Positions 45,749-56,594 of a stretch of 64,000 bases of DNA are shown here, piece by piece; the first letter of the stretch is position 1, and each line of letters opens with the position of its first letter. A program made the position numbers and the translations under genes. This stretch comes from Leucaena leucocephala (taxonomy: Eukaryota; Streptophyta; Magnoliopsida; Fabales; Fabaceae), in contig CM073515.1 of NCBI GenBank assembly GCA_037074615.1, positions 19,429,001 through 19,493,000 on the forward strand, in the 5' to 3' direction. The notes below the pieces were generated by a model, which had not been told where the DNA came from, ran no database searches, and saw only the letters and a list, made by a program, of their open reading frames with translations.

Positions 45749-46399
45749 TGGTTGTATCACCCAAGAGGGGTGAATTGGGTGATTTTAAAAAATTTTAAAA
45801 ACTCTAGAAATAGTATAACAAAATAAAAGAGTAGAGTTTAGAAGTATATCAATGAAGGAAGTTGGAGAAGAAAGATTGTATAGGAAGATTTATATTAGTT
45901 CGACCCAATTTGCTTGGCCTATGTCCAATCCACAGAGCTCCTTTGAGTGTTCCACTATTCTCCAAGATTCTGTGGGCTCTTGGTGCCTCAGTATATTCAC
46001 TTCCCCTTACAACCCGTAAGATTATCTCTAGTGAGAATCCCTCTCACCCCTTTACGCTCATAGGGTTACAATCCACTCAAGAGTCTCACATTCTTTAGCA
46101 AATTAAAAGATGATTTATACAAACAAAACTCTCTCAGTAGAGTAGATAAGATAAATATTTAAGCTCACAACTCTCTAAGTCTCCCATGCTAAGAATATAT
46201 ATTCTGAACCAAGGAAGAGAAATAGAGTGAAACAAAGATACATTACATTAAGTGTAATCATAGTGCATTGTAAGCATTTGTTGTATCTTATGTTTTTAAC
46301 TTCTTTTTTTCATTTTGGCTTCTTCTTTTATACTGAGTTCTTCATAATTATGTTGAAGTAGCCGTTGAGATAGTTGTTGTTGAATATAGTCGTTATGCT
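45749..46399 (-). repeat. Copia LTR piece C
   Basis: Starting TGGTTGTATCACCCAAGAGG, it matches the first 600 bases (plus coordinates) of the copia A and copia B LTRs, including TTAGTTCGACCC, TTACAACCCGTAAG and CACTCAAGAGTC. It is cut at 46399 by the copia B 3' LTR, so it is the target into which copia B was inserted. Confidence 0.7.
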
Positions 46400-47109
46400 T
46401 GTTAGTTTAGGCAGAAACACCCAAGAGGAGGGGTAAATTGGGTGTTTTAAAGATTTTAAATGAAATCTAAACTTCAACATAAAGAAAAATATATGCTTGA
46501 TAAATAAGAATAAAGATAAGAAAGATTTCACCAAGGAGATTCAAATCAATTTATACTAGTTCGAACTACACTCGTCCTACATCTAGTCATCAGACACCTT
46601 CTACGATTTCACTATCTTCAAGATTACAATAGGTTCTTCGTGCCTTTAGTATAACAGATTCTCTCAATTACTCCCCCTTATTTCCCTGTAAGGTTATGAT
46701 CCCAACTTAAGAGAACTTATCTCTTAAGCTAACAGAATCAAAGAAAAGTTTTTACAATATCTCTCAAAGAATAAATATGATGTTACACACTAAAGCTCAA
46801 TGAATGTGGAATTGCATAGAGAATGAAGAATAACTCAGGATGCAATAAATTCAAAAGTTGTTGTAAAAGTCAGTTAGTTCTTGTCTTCATTCAATGACAA
46901 GTCCTTAAATAGCATTAACTTTGGTTGTAGCTGTTAGACTTAGATTTGTAACCATTGAAGTGAAGGTATAGTTGTTAGCTGACGAGTAGGTAAGCTTTTA
47001 ATGCATTACCATAAGTAAAAAGATTTGATTATGTGTGGCTTTCATTATTTCAAATTAGTAGGCTTTTCTAAATACACTCAATCAAAAAGGTTCAATTAGT
47101 TGTTCAAAG

Positions 47110-48325
47110 CATTATAGGGTTTTAGTGATTGATGCAATAAAAGTAGGGTGCCAAAAAGTAAATATTTTTAGATTTTTGATTAAGATGAAAATGAGTTAGT
47201 TTGTTTGAGGAATATGTTATGAAAGACTCTTGATGATGAAAACATATATATCCTTGCTTTCACGCTAAAATTAAAGTTTTGAAATCACTAAGTCTAAAAG
47301 AAAACCTCAATCGATCAATTGAGTCCAGAACTCTAATTTTCCTTAAACCTCTTTGATCAAAGCTGGTTTAAGAACTATTAGTGAATTATCAGAAACCACT
47401 TAGCGTGTAAGTTGAATTAGATGATGAAAATACCCTCGAATCATCATCTATCGAAAACACTAGATTTCAAGCAATTGAATTAATTAACAACGATTGCTGA
47501 TAATAACACAACTCTCTTAAAATCAAAACTGAATATTCTATTAAAAAGAAAACGTTCAAATCATCTTAATTCAATTACACAGTCTAATATGAGAATGATC
47601 AATCAATTTTCAAAACTTGTTCATAAAATGAAATAGATCTAGCAACAATCATAACATGAGAAGATGCAAATTAGAATAGTAAAAACTCCCCATTTTAGTC
47701 TATGAGCTCAAGATTTCAGATCCATCACCAAGAGACTAAAGATTTAGCTCTCATGACTCCTGCTGTACTGTAATTGCTGTCTAGATGTGATGCCATGAAG
47801 AAACGATGAGAATACAGTAGATTGATAGTGTAGAGATATAGAGAAGTATGTGGAGAGGAATAGAAGGATGGAAGATATGGAGAAGGTGATCAGAGAGTGC
47901 TCGAGTATTGCTTATTAGCTTAATTAGGTGAAAAACCAACATCCCCTTGACGGCAGCCCTTATCTCCTTTTATTTCTGCATGACCTAATACAAAATGCGC
48001 AGTTTCAGCTATTTTGCATTTTAGTCATAACCAGATCCATATTTTGGTCATGACTTGTAAACATAGAGAGACTTCCAGAAGAATCAAGGTCCCGACTGGC
48101 AGACTCTTTAGTCGTGACTAAAAGGCGCAGGGGCATGGTTTTACTTTTATTGACTTGTGATTTCTTTCCTGGTCCTTGCTCTCTTCCAAAATACCTGCAA
48201 TCCAACAAAAAGCTCACTGTAAAAGTCTAAATCAATAAATAACATAATATATGCAGTTTGGAAGAGTTAATTTACCATTTTACCCTTTAATTAGCATATT
48301 GCCATGCATAATCATGTATTACCAA
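47110..48325 (-). mobile_element. Athila-like LTR fragment, minus strand
   Basis: The reverse complement matches the Athila-like 5' LTR at about 3785-4230 and 7800-8580: GATTGCAGGTATTTTGG-type region, the AGTCGTGACT box at 48110-48119, and TTGATCAAAG with its continuation. It contains no family B insertion, so it shows the uninterrupted LTR. Both ends are short of the LTR termini, and no target duplication was found. Confidence 0.8.
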
Positions 48326-48344
48326 TCCATTAATTAAAATTAAT

Positions 48345-48575
48345 CGATTAATCAATCAATTAATTGACTTATGAATTCAATTCTAGAAGGCATGCTCTCG
48401 ACAATAATAGATTAACTAATCGATTAGTGTTCACTCATTAATAGATTAATTGGTTTTTCTTTGTAAAACAGAATGTTGCCTTTACATTAATCTAACATCA
48501 AATCGATTAATTGATATTAATATATTAACTAATCGATTAATTGATATTAATCGATTAAATAATCAATTAATTCAA
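48345..48575. repeat. TTAATCGATTAA palindrome cluster in copia B LTR
   Basis: Full palindromes or near forms: TTAATCGATTAATC (about 48349), CTAATCGATTAG (about 48416), AAATCGATTAATTG (about 48500), CTAATCGATTAATT (about 48530) and TTAATCGATTAAAT (about 48549), with TAATAGATTAA half forms. They occupy the same distal LTR zone as the TTATCGATAA set of copia A, but with a different flank. Confidence 0.75.
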
Positions 48576-48828
48576 CTATCTTTTACTTTTAACACTATTT
48601 AATGACATAATCATCTTGAAAAATACTTGTTGACAATATTTGAGCACATAAAATAACCTATCACTCTGTAACACTCTATTTTTCAAAAACATCCTTTGTA
48701 CAAACATATTTTTTGATAAAACTTTTAGAATGGAAAAAATATGAAAATATTTCTAGTATCTTTAAATTATTCTTAGTATCTGAAGACTTTTTGCTATCTG
48801 GCATCATCAAAATATATTTAATCTAGCA

Positions 48829-48844
48829 TTCTCCCCCTTTTTGA
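48829..48844 (-). promoter_or_regulatory. Copia B polypurine tract
   Basis: TCAAAAAGGGGGAGAA on the minus strand ends at the start (TGCTAG) of the 3' LTR. This is the copia plus-strand primer position. Confidence 0.8.
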
Positions 48845-49323
48845 TGATGCAAATCATTTAAAGAAAAGTAACATTTTTCTCCCTTATTTTTAATTTGCAA
48901 AAAGTTAGAAGTACAAAGAAGCATGACGTAAAAATGTGAAGCATGATTTGAAGGAAGAGTGGCAAATAAACATGGAATTTAGCATCATTTAACCTAAAGC
49001 AAGTGCGTATTTCTAGCAACCACCTTTAACACCTCTAAATCTCATTTGATTTTTTTTCTTTTAGAGCAATTTGCTATATATCATAGCATTATATGGATGC
49101 CTTGTGTTTAGAATAGATTAGTCGATTAGTTGTTCGATTAATCCATCCTCTGTTTGGTTCTATTTTTCAAATATGTAACAGAGCATCCTGTAAAAATTTA
49201 ACTATACACTTTTATGCTTAAGTTATTAACAATAATCATCAAAACATATTAAAGAACAATTATTTTGAGAAGAAGAATGCTGAAGAAATCTTAAAAGAAA
49301 CTTTGTTGAGTTAAATCAAATTC
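48845..49323 (-). other. Copia B 3' non-coding region
   Basis: 480 bases between the RNase H end and the purine tract, AT-rich, with no frame. One isolated TTAGTCGATTAG-like palindrome lies at about 49119. Confidence 0.5.
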
Positions 49324-49919
49324 TTACAATTCATTGGGATTTACCATTCCCAATTCTCTCTTGATATAGTTGAATTGATCTTGAGCAAGTGGTTTGGTAA
49401 AAATATCTGCTAGTTGAAGATGAGTTGGGATAAATTTAACTTTTATATCTTCCTTTTGCATGTGATCTCTTATGAAGTGGTGTTCGATGTCAATGTGCTT
49501 TATTTGAGAATAAAGAACATGATTCTTTGATAGACTAATTGTGTTTGTATTGTCACAAAGAATTGGAATTTTGTTCAACTTTATTCCTAAATCTTGAAGT
49601 TTTTGTTTGAGCCATAGTACTTGAACACAACAACTACCACCACTACATACTTAGCTTCTATTGATGAGATAGCCACCGTGTACTACTTCTTACCTAACCA
49701 TGAGAGTAGACAATCACTAAGGAATTCACATTATCTACTGGTGCTTTTCCTATCAATTTTATATCCTACATGGTCAAAGTCTGAGTACATTACCAAGTAT
49801 TTTGCTCCTCCCTTAGGAAACCATATTCCCAGATAAGTGGTTCCAACCAAGTATCTTAATATTCTTTTTACAGCTGCGGCATAGGATTCCTTTTGAATAG
49901 CTTGATATCTAGCACACAT
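49324..49919 (-). pseudogene. Copia B RNase H domain pseudogene
   Basis: The right part CARYQAIQKESYAAAVKRIL continues RYLVGTTYLGIWFPKGG, then YSDFDHVG, the region of the RNase H first Asp, with DRKSTS after it. A frameshift follows, then 49578-49324: CDNTNTISLSKNHVLYSQIK, HIDIEHHFIRDH, FIPTHLQLADIFTKPL, the copia C-terminus. The D-N and H-x-DI-x-HHFIRD motifs are intact. It is cut from RT by the solo LTR; the frame resumes in phase on the other side (see 53109). Confidence 0.9.
49915..49919. repeat. Target-site duplication CACAT (left copy)
   Basis: Exact match to CACAT at 53104-53108. Confidence 0.95.
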
Positions 49920-52900
49920 TGTCACATCCTTACTTTCAACCTCAATTATACTCATTTGGAAGTCACTGGAACCAATTCCATAACCTTTTTCTTTATAAAC
50001 CTTCATTTTCAAAAGAATTGCTTTCGGGTACTGTTCACTTTCACTGTTCATTTGGTAATTCTAGAACATGTACCTTACTTTGAAAATTCATAATTAAATG
50101 TAAAAAAATCTAAATAGGTTGGTTCCAATTTCTAATGAAAACTCTTCCATTGAAAGATGAGGGGAAAATATAAAAATGAGGTTCGATTGACTCAATAAAA
50201 TCAGTTTATTCGTTGAAAAATACTGTTTATTTGGTAAAATCTGGAAGTTCTAGTTTCTTTGCCTTAGCTTCAAAAATTAATTTCTCTTTCATTACTTGTC
50301 CAAATGAACCATGTTACCTATGGATTTAAATCTCTAGATATCCTCTTTAAGTTTACAAAATTTCATGGGAAAACTCATTCATTTGCTATGCAAAATTAAT
50401 GTCAAAACATTACTTCCTCCAATTGCTTACTTTATCTCTATTCCATATTTTAACTCCAACTTTGGAAAATAATAACAAATTGAATACTTGACCAATGGAG
50501 GCATTCTTAGTGTCCATTTAAAGTTCTGTATCTTAATACCAAATGTAATATTTAAACTCATGGGTTTAGGCATCATAATCATCATCACAAAGCGTCAGCC
50601 TCAGAGCACAATTACATAACCATACATAATGTATACTATCATATCCTTCCATACTGTCATGTAAGTGTTATAACTTATTATAAAAATTCATCTATCTATG
50701 TTTACCCTCTTTCCTTGAGAAGTTCCAGCACCTATAACATGGTTATGCATATGGGAGGAATGAGATTTCATGGAAATCCTAATAGCAAGTTACACAAACC
50801 ATAATATCAGGCATGATTAACATGTTATCATGAGATGGGAGCTACTTCATAATGGTAAATAGGCAAACTCTAACATGCATATTGTCATGACATAACTTTC
50901 AAGGAGTTGCAATCATTCATACTTCATCATAGACATGATGACATAATCTCAAGCTCAACCAAACACCATAACCAACAAGCAAGCAAGCAAGCAATTAAAC
51001 AAACATGAAACTATAGTTAGGTATTCTTGCTACCTCTTATCTATCCTTGTCAAGGTCTTCTTGAGATGATTTTCTTCCTTCAAAAATGTCAAAACCTAGC
51101 TATTACAAAGTAATATCAAGTTACAACTCAACTTAAACACAAATCCAAGACTAGGTTTTCACTAACTTCCATTCTTTCTCTATTTTATGTTTCATACTTC
51201 CACCTTTCCAAAATAAATTCTCATGGTTCATTCCCACATAAATTTTCATGTAGAATCCAAATATGAAACTATAATTTCCAAAATCAAATCATGTAACATG
51301 CTACAGTACCAAACCAAAGTGCATGCTCTTATTTTCCAAAAATTCACATTTTGATTCCAATGCTTCCAATACTTGTTCTCCTACTTTATCCCCACAAAAT
51401 TTTCCATTTTAAACTCATTGGAAGTGTCAAAATTATGAAATTCCAACATATGAATAGTGTCACACACAGTAATTGCAATGAACACAAAACCTTAACTTCA
51501 TACATACTTAGATTCCCAAACTTATACCAATTGATTCTAGCTTGTTTAAGCTTGTCTAAAGTATCCATAACAAAAAAATAATATTCTAACCATATATGGG
51601 AAGCACTTACATCAGCAACCATAAGAGAAATATAGCACAAAAACCTCTTAAAACTAAGAGCTAACTTACTAGAATTAAGCTCAAGATCAAGGGAGATGAT
51701 TACCTTGATTGTTGCTTTACTTTGTGTGCTTCTTTCTTGGTTGAATGTAAATTTTGCATGAGGTTCCCTATGGTTGTCCAAGCATGCTGAACCAAGCTGA
51801 ATAGGGGGTATTTATAGATGATATCGTGTGCAAATAAATGGCCAAGATTGATTTGGTTACTATTTGATCTAATAGTCCATATTCATTCTTGCACAAGCTT
51901 GCCCTAGAAGCCTCCCCTTTTGACGCAATGCATGACATCATTTAGGGGCATGTTTGGCTAGAAAAATTAAAATATACTGATAGGAAAAATTTTAGTCCAG
52001 TCCAGTACTAATCTTAGCAGTTTCACAAAAATTAGACTATTTTTTTTCCTAATTTTTATAATATTCCAGGATATGTATTCTGTCCTAGAAACCAATGTCT
52101 AGGTTTCTTATACCATTAATATTGTTAGACTGAGTATTTATCTATGATCCACCCCTTAGGAAATGACCAAAATATCCTTGGTGTCATTTCTTGTACTATA
52201 TTAACCCTAAGGGCATAATTGTCATTTTACCATTCTCTATACTGCCTCAGGACATATACTAGCTCTAATTAATCATATTTATACCATATTACACGTTTTT
52301 AGCCTATCCATAATGACCAAAATACCTTTCATCTATCACTGGTACAATATGGGCATTCAGGGGCATTTTTGTAATTTCACACTTTTCCTGGACTACTTTG
52401 GACTCTAGCCCACCTAACTGTCCAGTAACCTTACTCAGCTTACTATGGCACCATTTAGGTCTTAGCATGGGCTCATTGCCTTTATGCCCTTAATGGCACA
52501 AATCCCAAGACAACTCTCCCGATCCTATTTATCGAGTATTTTATTTCACCGTAAAATCCCATAAGAATTCTATAGGAGTCCTTTTCTGACTCTATCAATT
52601 TTATAAATTCATGTATTAAATATATGAATTTATTATAAAGTTTTATTTAATTTTGAGGTCTAAAAAATACTGTAATAATTCCTTCTGACTTCAGGAATTT
52701 ATATCAATTATTCGGGACCTCAAATCAAAATTCTGTGACTCCTTAAACTGACCAGAATAACTTTGTTTATCTACTGGTAAAATTTGGGTATAATCTGATT
52801 CTGGGCATTTTTGAGCATTTTTTAGTTCAACTTTCTCATAATTACATTTAGGTCCCTCACTTTTTGCATATTTACATTTAGGTCCCTAAACTTTTGAAAA

Positions 52901-53103
52901 TTACCTCTTTTAGCCCAACTTTTATTTCTACTTTAACTTTTGGCCTTTAACGTTTTATACTTTGCATTTAGGTCCCTATATTTTCTTTAGGCAATAATCA
53001 TTCTTTTTCCTTTCTCAATCTAATACAGTTTATTCTAAGAATCTCATATCCATTTCATATAAACTGTACAGTTACATCATGTAAGAAAATCGGGGATATG
53101 ACA
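49920..53103 (-). mobile_element. Family B solo LTR in copia B
   Basis: 3184 bp, in sense TGTCATATCC to GGATGTGACA, flanked by CACAT. It has no interior. TATA box 51809-51816 (minus). U3 array about 52845-52985. It is more diverged from the copies at 22975-34092 than those are from one another, so it is an older insertion. The region homologous to the antisense 79-codon frame (about 51351-51430) is broken. Confidence 0.95.
51809..51816 (-). promoter_or_regulatory. Family B LTR TATA box
   Basis: TATAAATA on minus, followed by CCCCCTATTCAGC. Confidence 0.5.
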
Positions 53104-53108
53104 CACAT
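53104..53108. repeat. Target-site duplication CACAT (right copy)
   Basis: Matches 49915-49919. Confidence 0.95.
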
Positions 53109-54180
53109 TCTCACACTAAATGGAATGTCTGGTCTACTGTAGTGAGGAAAATAAGAGATTCGATTATTCCTCGATATTTTGTAATGTTGAAGTCTTACCC
53201 TTTTTCATCTTTATCTAGCATAGCATTTGTGCTCATCAGAGTTGATACACTTTTGGTTTGATCCATTCAAACTTATTTAGTAGCTCCTTCATGTACTTGG
53301 ATTGTGAGATGAAGATGTCATTTGCTTATTATCTGATTTGAAGTATGAGAAAGAAATTGATTTCTCCCTTCATGGATATCTCAAATTCTCCATGTATTAT
53401 CTTGGCAATCTCTTGACAAAGATCCTCACTAGTACTACCAAAGATAATATCATCAACATAAATTTGAATTTCTAAAAAATTATATTTGTTTCTTTTTAGA
53501 AACAATATATTATCTACATTTTCTCTTTTAAAACCTTTTTTTATTAGAAATTTGATGAGATGATCGTACCAAGCTCTAGGAGCTTATTTTAACCCATATA
53601 ATGCCTTCTTAAGTTTATACACATGACTTGGAAAATGGTGATCTTCAAATATAGGGGGTTGTTCTACATATACCTCTTCCATTATAAAATCATTAAGAAA
53701 AGCACTTTTGATATCCTTTTGATAGAGTTTAAAATCTTTGATGCAAGTAAAGGCTAAGAGTACTCATATTGCTTCTAATATGGCCACTAGAGCATATGTT
53801 TCCTCATAATCTTTACCTTTTTCTTTGTTATAGACTTTTGCCACTAATATAGCCTTATTTCTAATGATTATAGCAGATTCATCAAGTTTTTTGAATATCC
53901 ATTTAGTTATGAAGACCGGATAGTCATTGGGTCTAGGTACCAATTCCCAAACTAGATTATGTTTAAATTGATTTAATTTTTCCTACATTGCAACTATCCA
54001 TAACTTATCTATTAGTTCTTCAGCTTTGTTGGTGGGTTCAATGTTAGAAATAAATGTAGAGAAATTCACTTCATTAAACACTTATTTTTAGGTTTTTACT
54101 CCTTCATCGACTTCACCGCTGAATTGGTCCAAGTGATGATTTCTATTATGTTTCCAGGCTCTAGGTTGATCTTTTTCATA
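53109..54180 (-). pseudogene. Copia B reverse transcriptase pseudogene
   Basis: From the right: a linker with an ACE-like decayed box, then the RT N-terminus. The substrate-binding blocks are KSAFLNDFIMEEVYVEQPP, HVYKLKKALYGLK and APRAWYDHLIKFLIKKGF (about 53700-53525). The catalytic YVDD is encoded at 53460-53449 within IYVDDIIFGS. ELLNKF-like and PDIPFSVR blocks lead up to the solo LTR at 53109. Stops interrupt several blocks, but the YVDD is intact. Copia RT of this kind is shared by SIRE/Tork relatives; I cannot fix the lineage. Confidence 0.85.
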
Positions 54181-54189
54181 CTCATTAGG

Positions 54190-55560
54190 CTAACTATTTG
54201 TTTGATCAACTATGGGTTCTTTGTTTAATTTTAGTGTTTCAAGACCCTGTATTATCTCATATTCATCATCTAGAGGCTTTGAAATTGGTTATGTTTCAAA
54301 AAATACTACATGTATAGACTCTTCTATTGTAAACTTTCTTTTCTTAAAAAGTCTATATGCTTTACTATGATTAGAATAACCAAGAAAAATACTCTCATCA
54401 GATATAGGATCGAATTTACCCAAGTTTTCTTTGTTGTTATTGTGAATGAAGCATTTGCTTCCAAATATCCTCAGGTAAGGGAGATTAGGCTTGTGTCATT
54501 TGTAGAATTTGTATGGTGTTTTGTTGGTTATTAGTTTGATGTAGGCTCGGTTGTATATATAACATGTTGTGTTTATAGCCTCTACCCAAAATACTTGTGA
54601 GCTCTAGCCATATCTGTGAGAACTCTGTTATTCCTTTCAATAACTCCATCTTCTTGTAATGTTCTTGGTGCAGAAAGGTTGTGATTGATTCCATAGTTGT
54701 CACTGAATTAAGTAAAATTAATGTTTTCAAATTCTCCTTCATGATCAGTCAAGATAGACATAATAGATATACCTTTCTCATTTGCACCTTTTTGGCAAAC
54801 ACGATAAACACATTAAATGTATCATTTTTAGAGGAAAGATATAAAGTCCAAGTAAATCTTGAATAGTCATAAACTATCACTAAAGAATATAAGTTTCCCC
54901 TAAAACTTTTAACTCTTGATGGACCAACCAAATCCATATGAAACAATTGGAGTGGTATTTTAGTTGAAACTACCTTCTTTGATTTAAATAAGGACTTTAC
55001 TTGTTTCCCTTTTTGACAAGTATCACAGACAATATCAATTTCAGATTTAACTTTAGGTAAAGCAATTACTAAATCCTTTTTAACCAATTTTGAAAGATGG
55101 TGTATGTTTATATGAGCTAGTCTCTTGTGCCATAACCAGCTTTCTTCTTATTTACTTAGAAAATAATTTTTAAGTGAATTAGAATTAATAGAGATAGTAT
55201 CACATCCCTTAGATCACAAAGTTTTGCCTTTAAGATTTTGTGTTGATTGGGAGGTGTTTCTTGCTTACTATTACACATTCTTCTGAGTCAAATAATCCAA
55301 TTGTCTTTGTCCATAGTTTGTCTTACATTGAAGAGATTGTGACATAATCTCTCCATGTAGTATACATTATCCACTTTCACTCCTTCTTTACTTCCTACTT
55401 CAATTCTAGCTATATTTCCAGATTGATTTCCTCCAAAGCCTACTTTACCTATTTCCTTATAATAAAGCTTGAGGAACTTTTTTGCATCTCTAATCATGTG
55501 TCTGGAACATCCACTGTCAATATACTATTTGTTGTTTTTAGATGCTTTCAGACAAACCTG
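54190..55560 (-). pseudogene. Copia B protease and integrase pseudogene
   Basis: From the right: YIDSGCSRHMI (about 55525) is the protease active-site block with an intact D-S-G. Then comes the open piece 55497-55288 (KKFLKLYYKEIGKVGFGGNQ; VKVDNVYYMERLCHNLFNV). The integrase zinc region ends CDTCQKGKQVKSLF. The core MDLVGPSRVKSFRGNLYSLV, then YDYSRFTWTLYL, lies in 55087-54749, with the second Asp motif changed to Y-D-Y. The C-terminal part FDPxSDExIFLGYS-like and EESIHVV-like is at about 54460-54300. Frameshifts separate the blocks. Confidence 0.85.
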
Positions 55561-56594
55561 AAACAAAATTAGTTAATTTTAGGTATCCAAACTTTCTTGG
55601 GTCTTTCTATGTTAGTTTCGATTACCTTAGGTACATAAGTGCCTTTAGGTACCCATTTTAATATTCCATAAGGTCCATTATTCTTGTGATAACAAGAAGT
55701 AGTAGAGTGACCCTTACGGTTATAATATGAACAATAAGCAAAATATATTTGAAGTATGCAAGAGTGTCTAAAATCATGTAGATATGATTTATTTCTAAAT
55801 TGTTTCTTTCCTTTTTGTTTATCCAAGTTAGGATCCTATCCTATCCATGATTTATCAGAAACACATCTCTGATTCCCAAGTAAGATATTGAGCATTTATT
55901 ACTTTTAGTAAATATCAAGAGTTTTGGTTAACTATATGTTTTTCTTTTCAAATCCTTCAAATTAGAACACTTTGATATAATCTCAGGTGTTATATTTTCT
56001 AAAATCCTAATTTTCTTTTTAGAATTTACTAGCTCTTTTGCTAACTTGATGAATTTAGAGTTAATTTATTGTATTCAGAAAGTAATTTATCATATGTGGG
56101 TTCAATATTTATTACCTCCTCTATTTCGGATTCGTGTTCTTCTTAAGCATGCTTGCCTTTTCTTCGTTATAACTATCTTCTTTTTCTAATGAGCTCTCTC
56201 CCCAGATTAATGAGACAAATACTTTCCTCTTCTAGAATTTCTCTTTCTTCTTCTCTTTATGTCTACTAGACAGTTGAGGAAATTCTGCCTTAAAGTGACC
56301 TGGCTTTTTACATTCAAAGCAGATGATATGATCTTTTTGTTCTTTTAGTGAAGAAGCCCTTTTGGTTGGAAACTCCCTGTTGCTTGATTTTGGTAGAATT
56401 TTTGAATCTCAGTACTATGAGACCCATCCTATCATCTTCTAATTCTTTATCAAAGTCATTGTCTTCAGTTTTCAATGCAATCCCTTTCTGCTCTTTCCTT
56501 TTTCTTTTATGTATTTCTTATACTTATGTTTGCTCCCATATTTAGCTAGACTTCCAAACAGAGCAGTGACATACTTCATAGATTCTCTAAAAAT
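55561..56594 (-). pseudogene. Copia B gag, C-terminal part
   Basis: The open piece 55826-55569 contains a degenerate knuckle CSYYNRKGHSTTSC and then ILKWVPKGTYVPKV with a terminal KKVWIPKIN, the gag/protease junction tail shared with copia A. Upstream (about 56160-56330) there is a second knuckle-like, Lys/Glu-rich segment. The N-terminal gag is missing because sequence switches to a family B LTR at about 56595. There are many stops. Confidence 0.75.

Larger units (their letters stand above)
46400..48828 (-). repeat. Copia B 3' LTR (carrying an Athila LTR piece)
   Basis: It is bounded by TGTTAG (46400) and CTAGCA (48828) and adjoins a purine tract at its sense start. About 46410-47040 aligns with the copia A LTR. 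The middle (47110-48325) is foreign, and the rest holds ATCGATTAAT palindromes. Its own length without the insertion is about 1.2 kb. Confidence 0.8.
46400..56594 (-). mobile_element. Copia B: Ty1/copia element, minus strand, 5' end lost
   Basis: Reading on minus: gag (56594-55561), protease and integrase (about 55560-54190), linker, RT (about 54000-53109), solo family B LTR (53103-49920), RNase H (49919-49324), 3' non-coding, purine tract (48844-48829) and 3' LTR (48828-46400). The gag start, primer site and 5' LTR are missing beyond 56594, where a truncated family B LTR begins. It preserves RT and RNase H, which copia A lacks. Stops and frameshifts are moderate. Confidence 0.85.

Noticed and set aside
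54310..54866. Plus-strand open frames over the copia B integrase
   Set aside because: They are complements of the minus-strand integrase pieces, which match the family far better.
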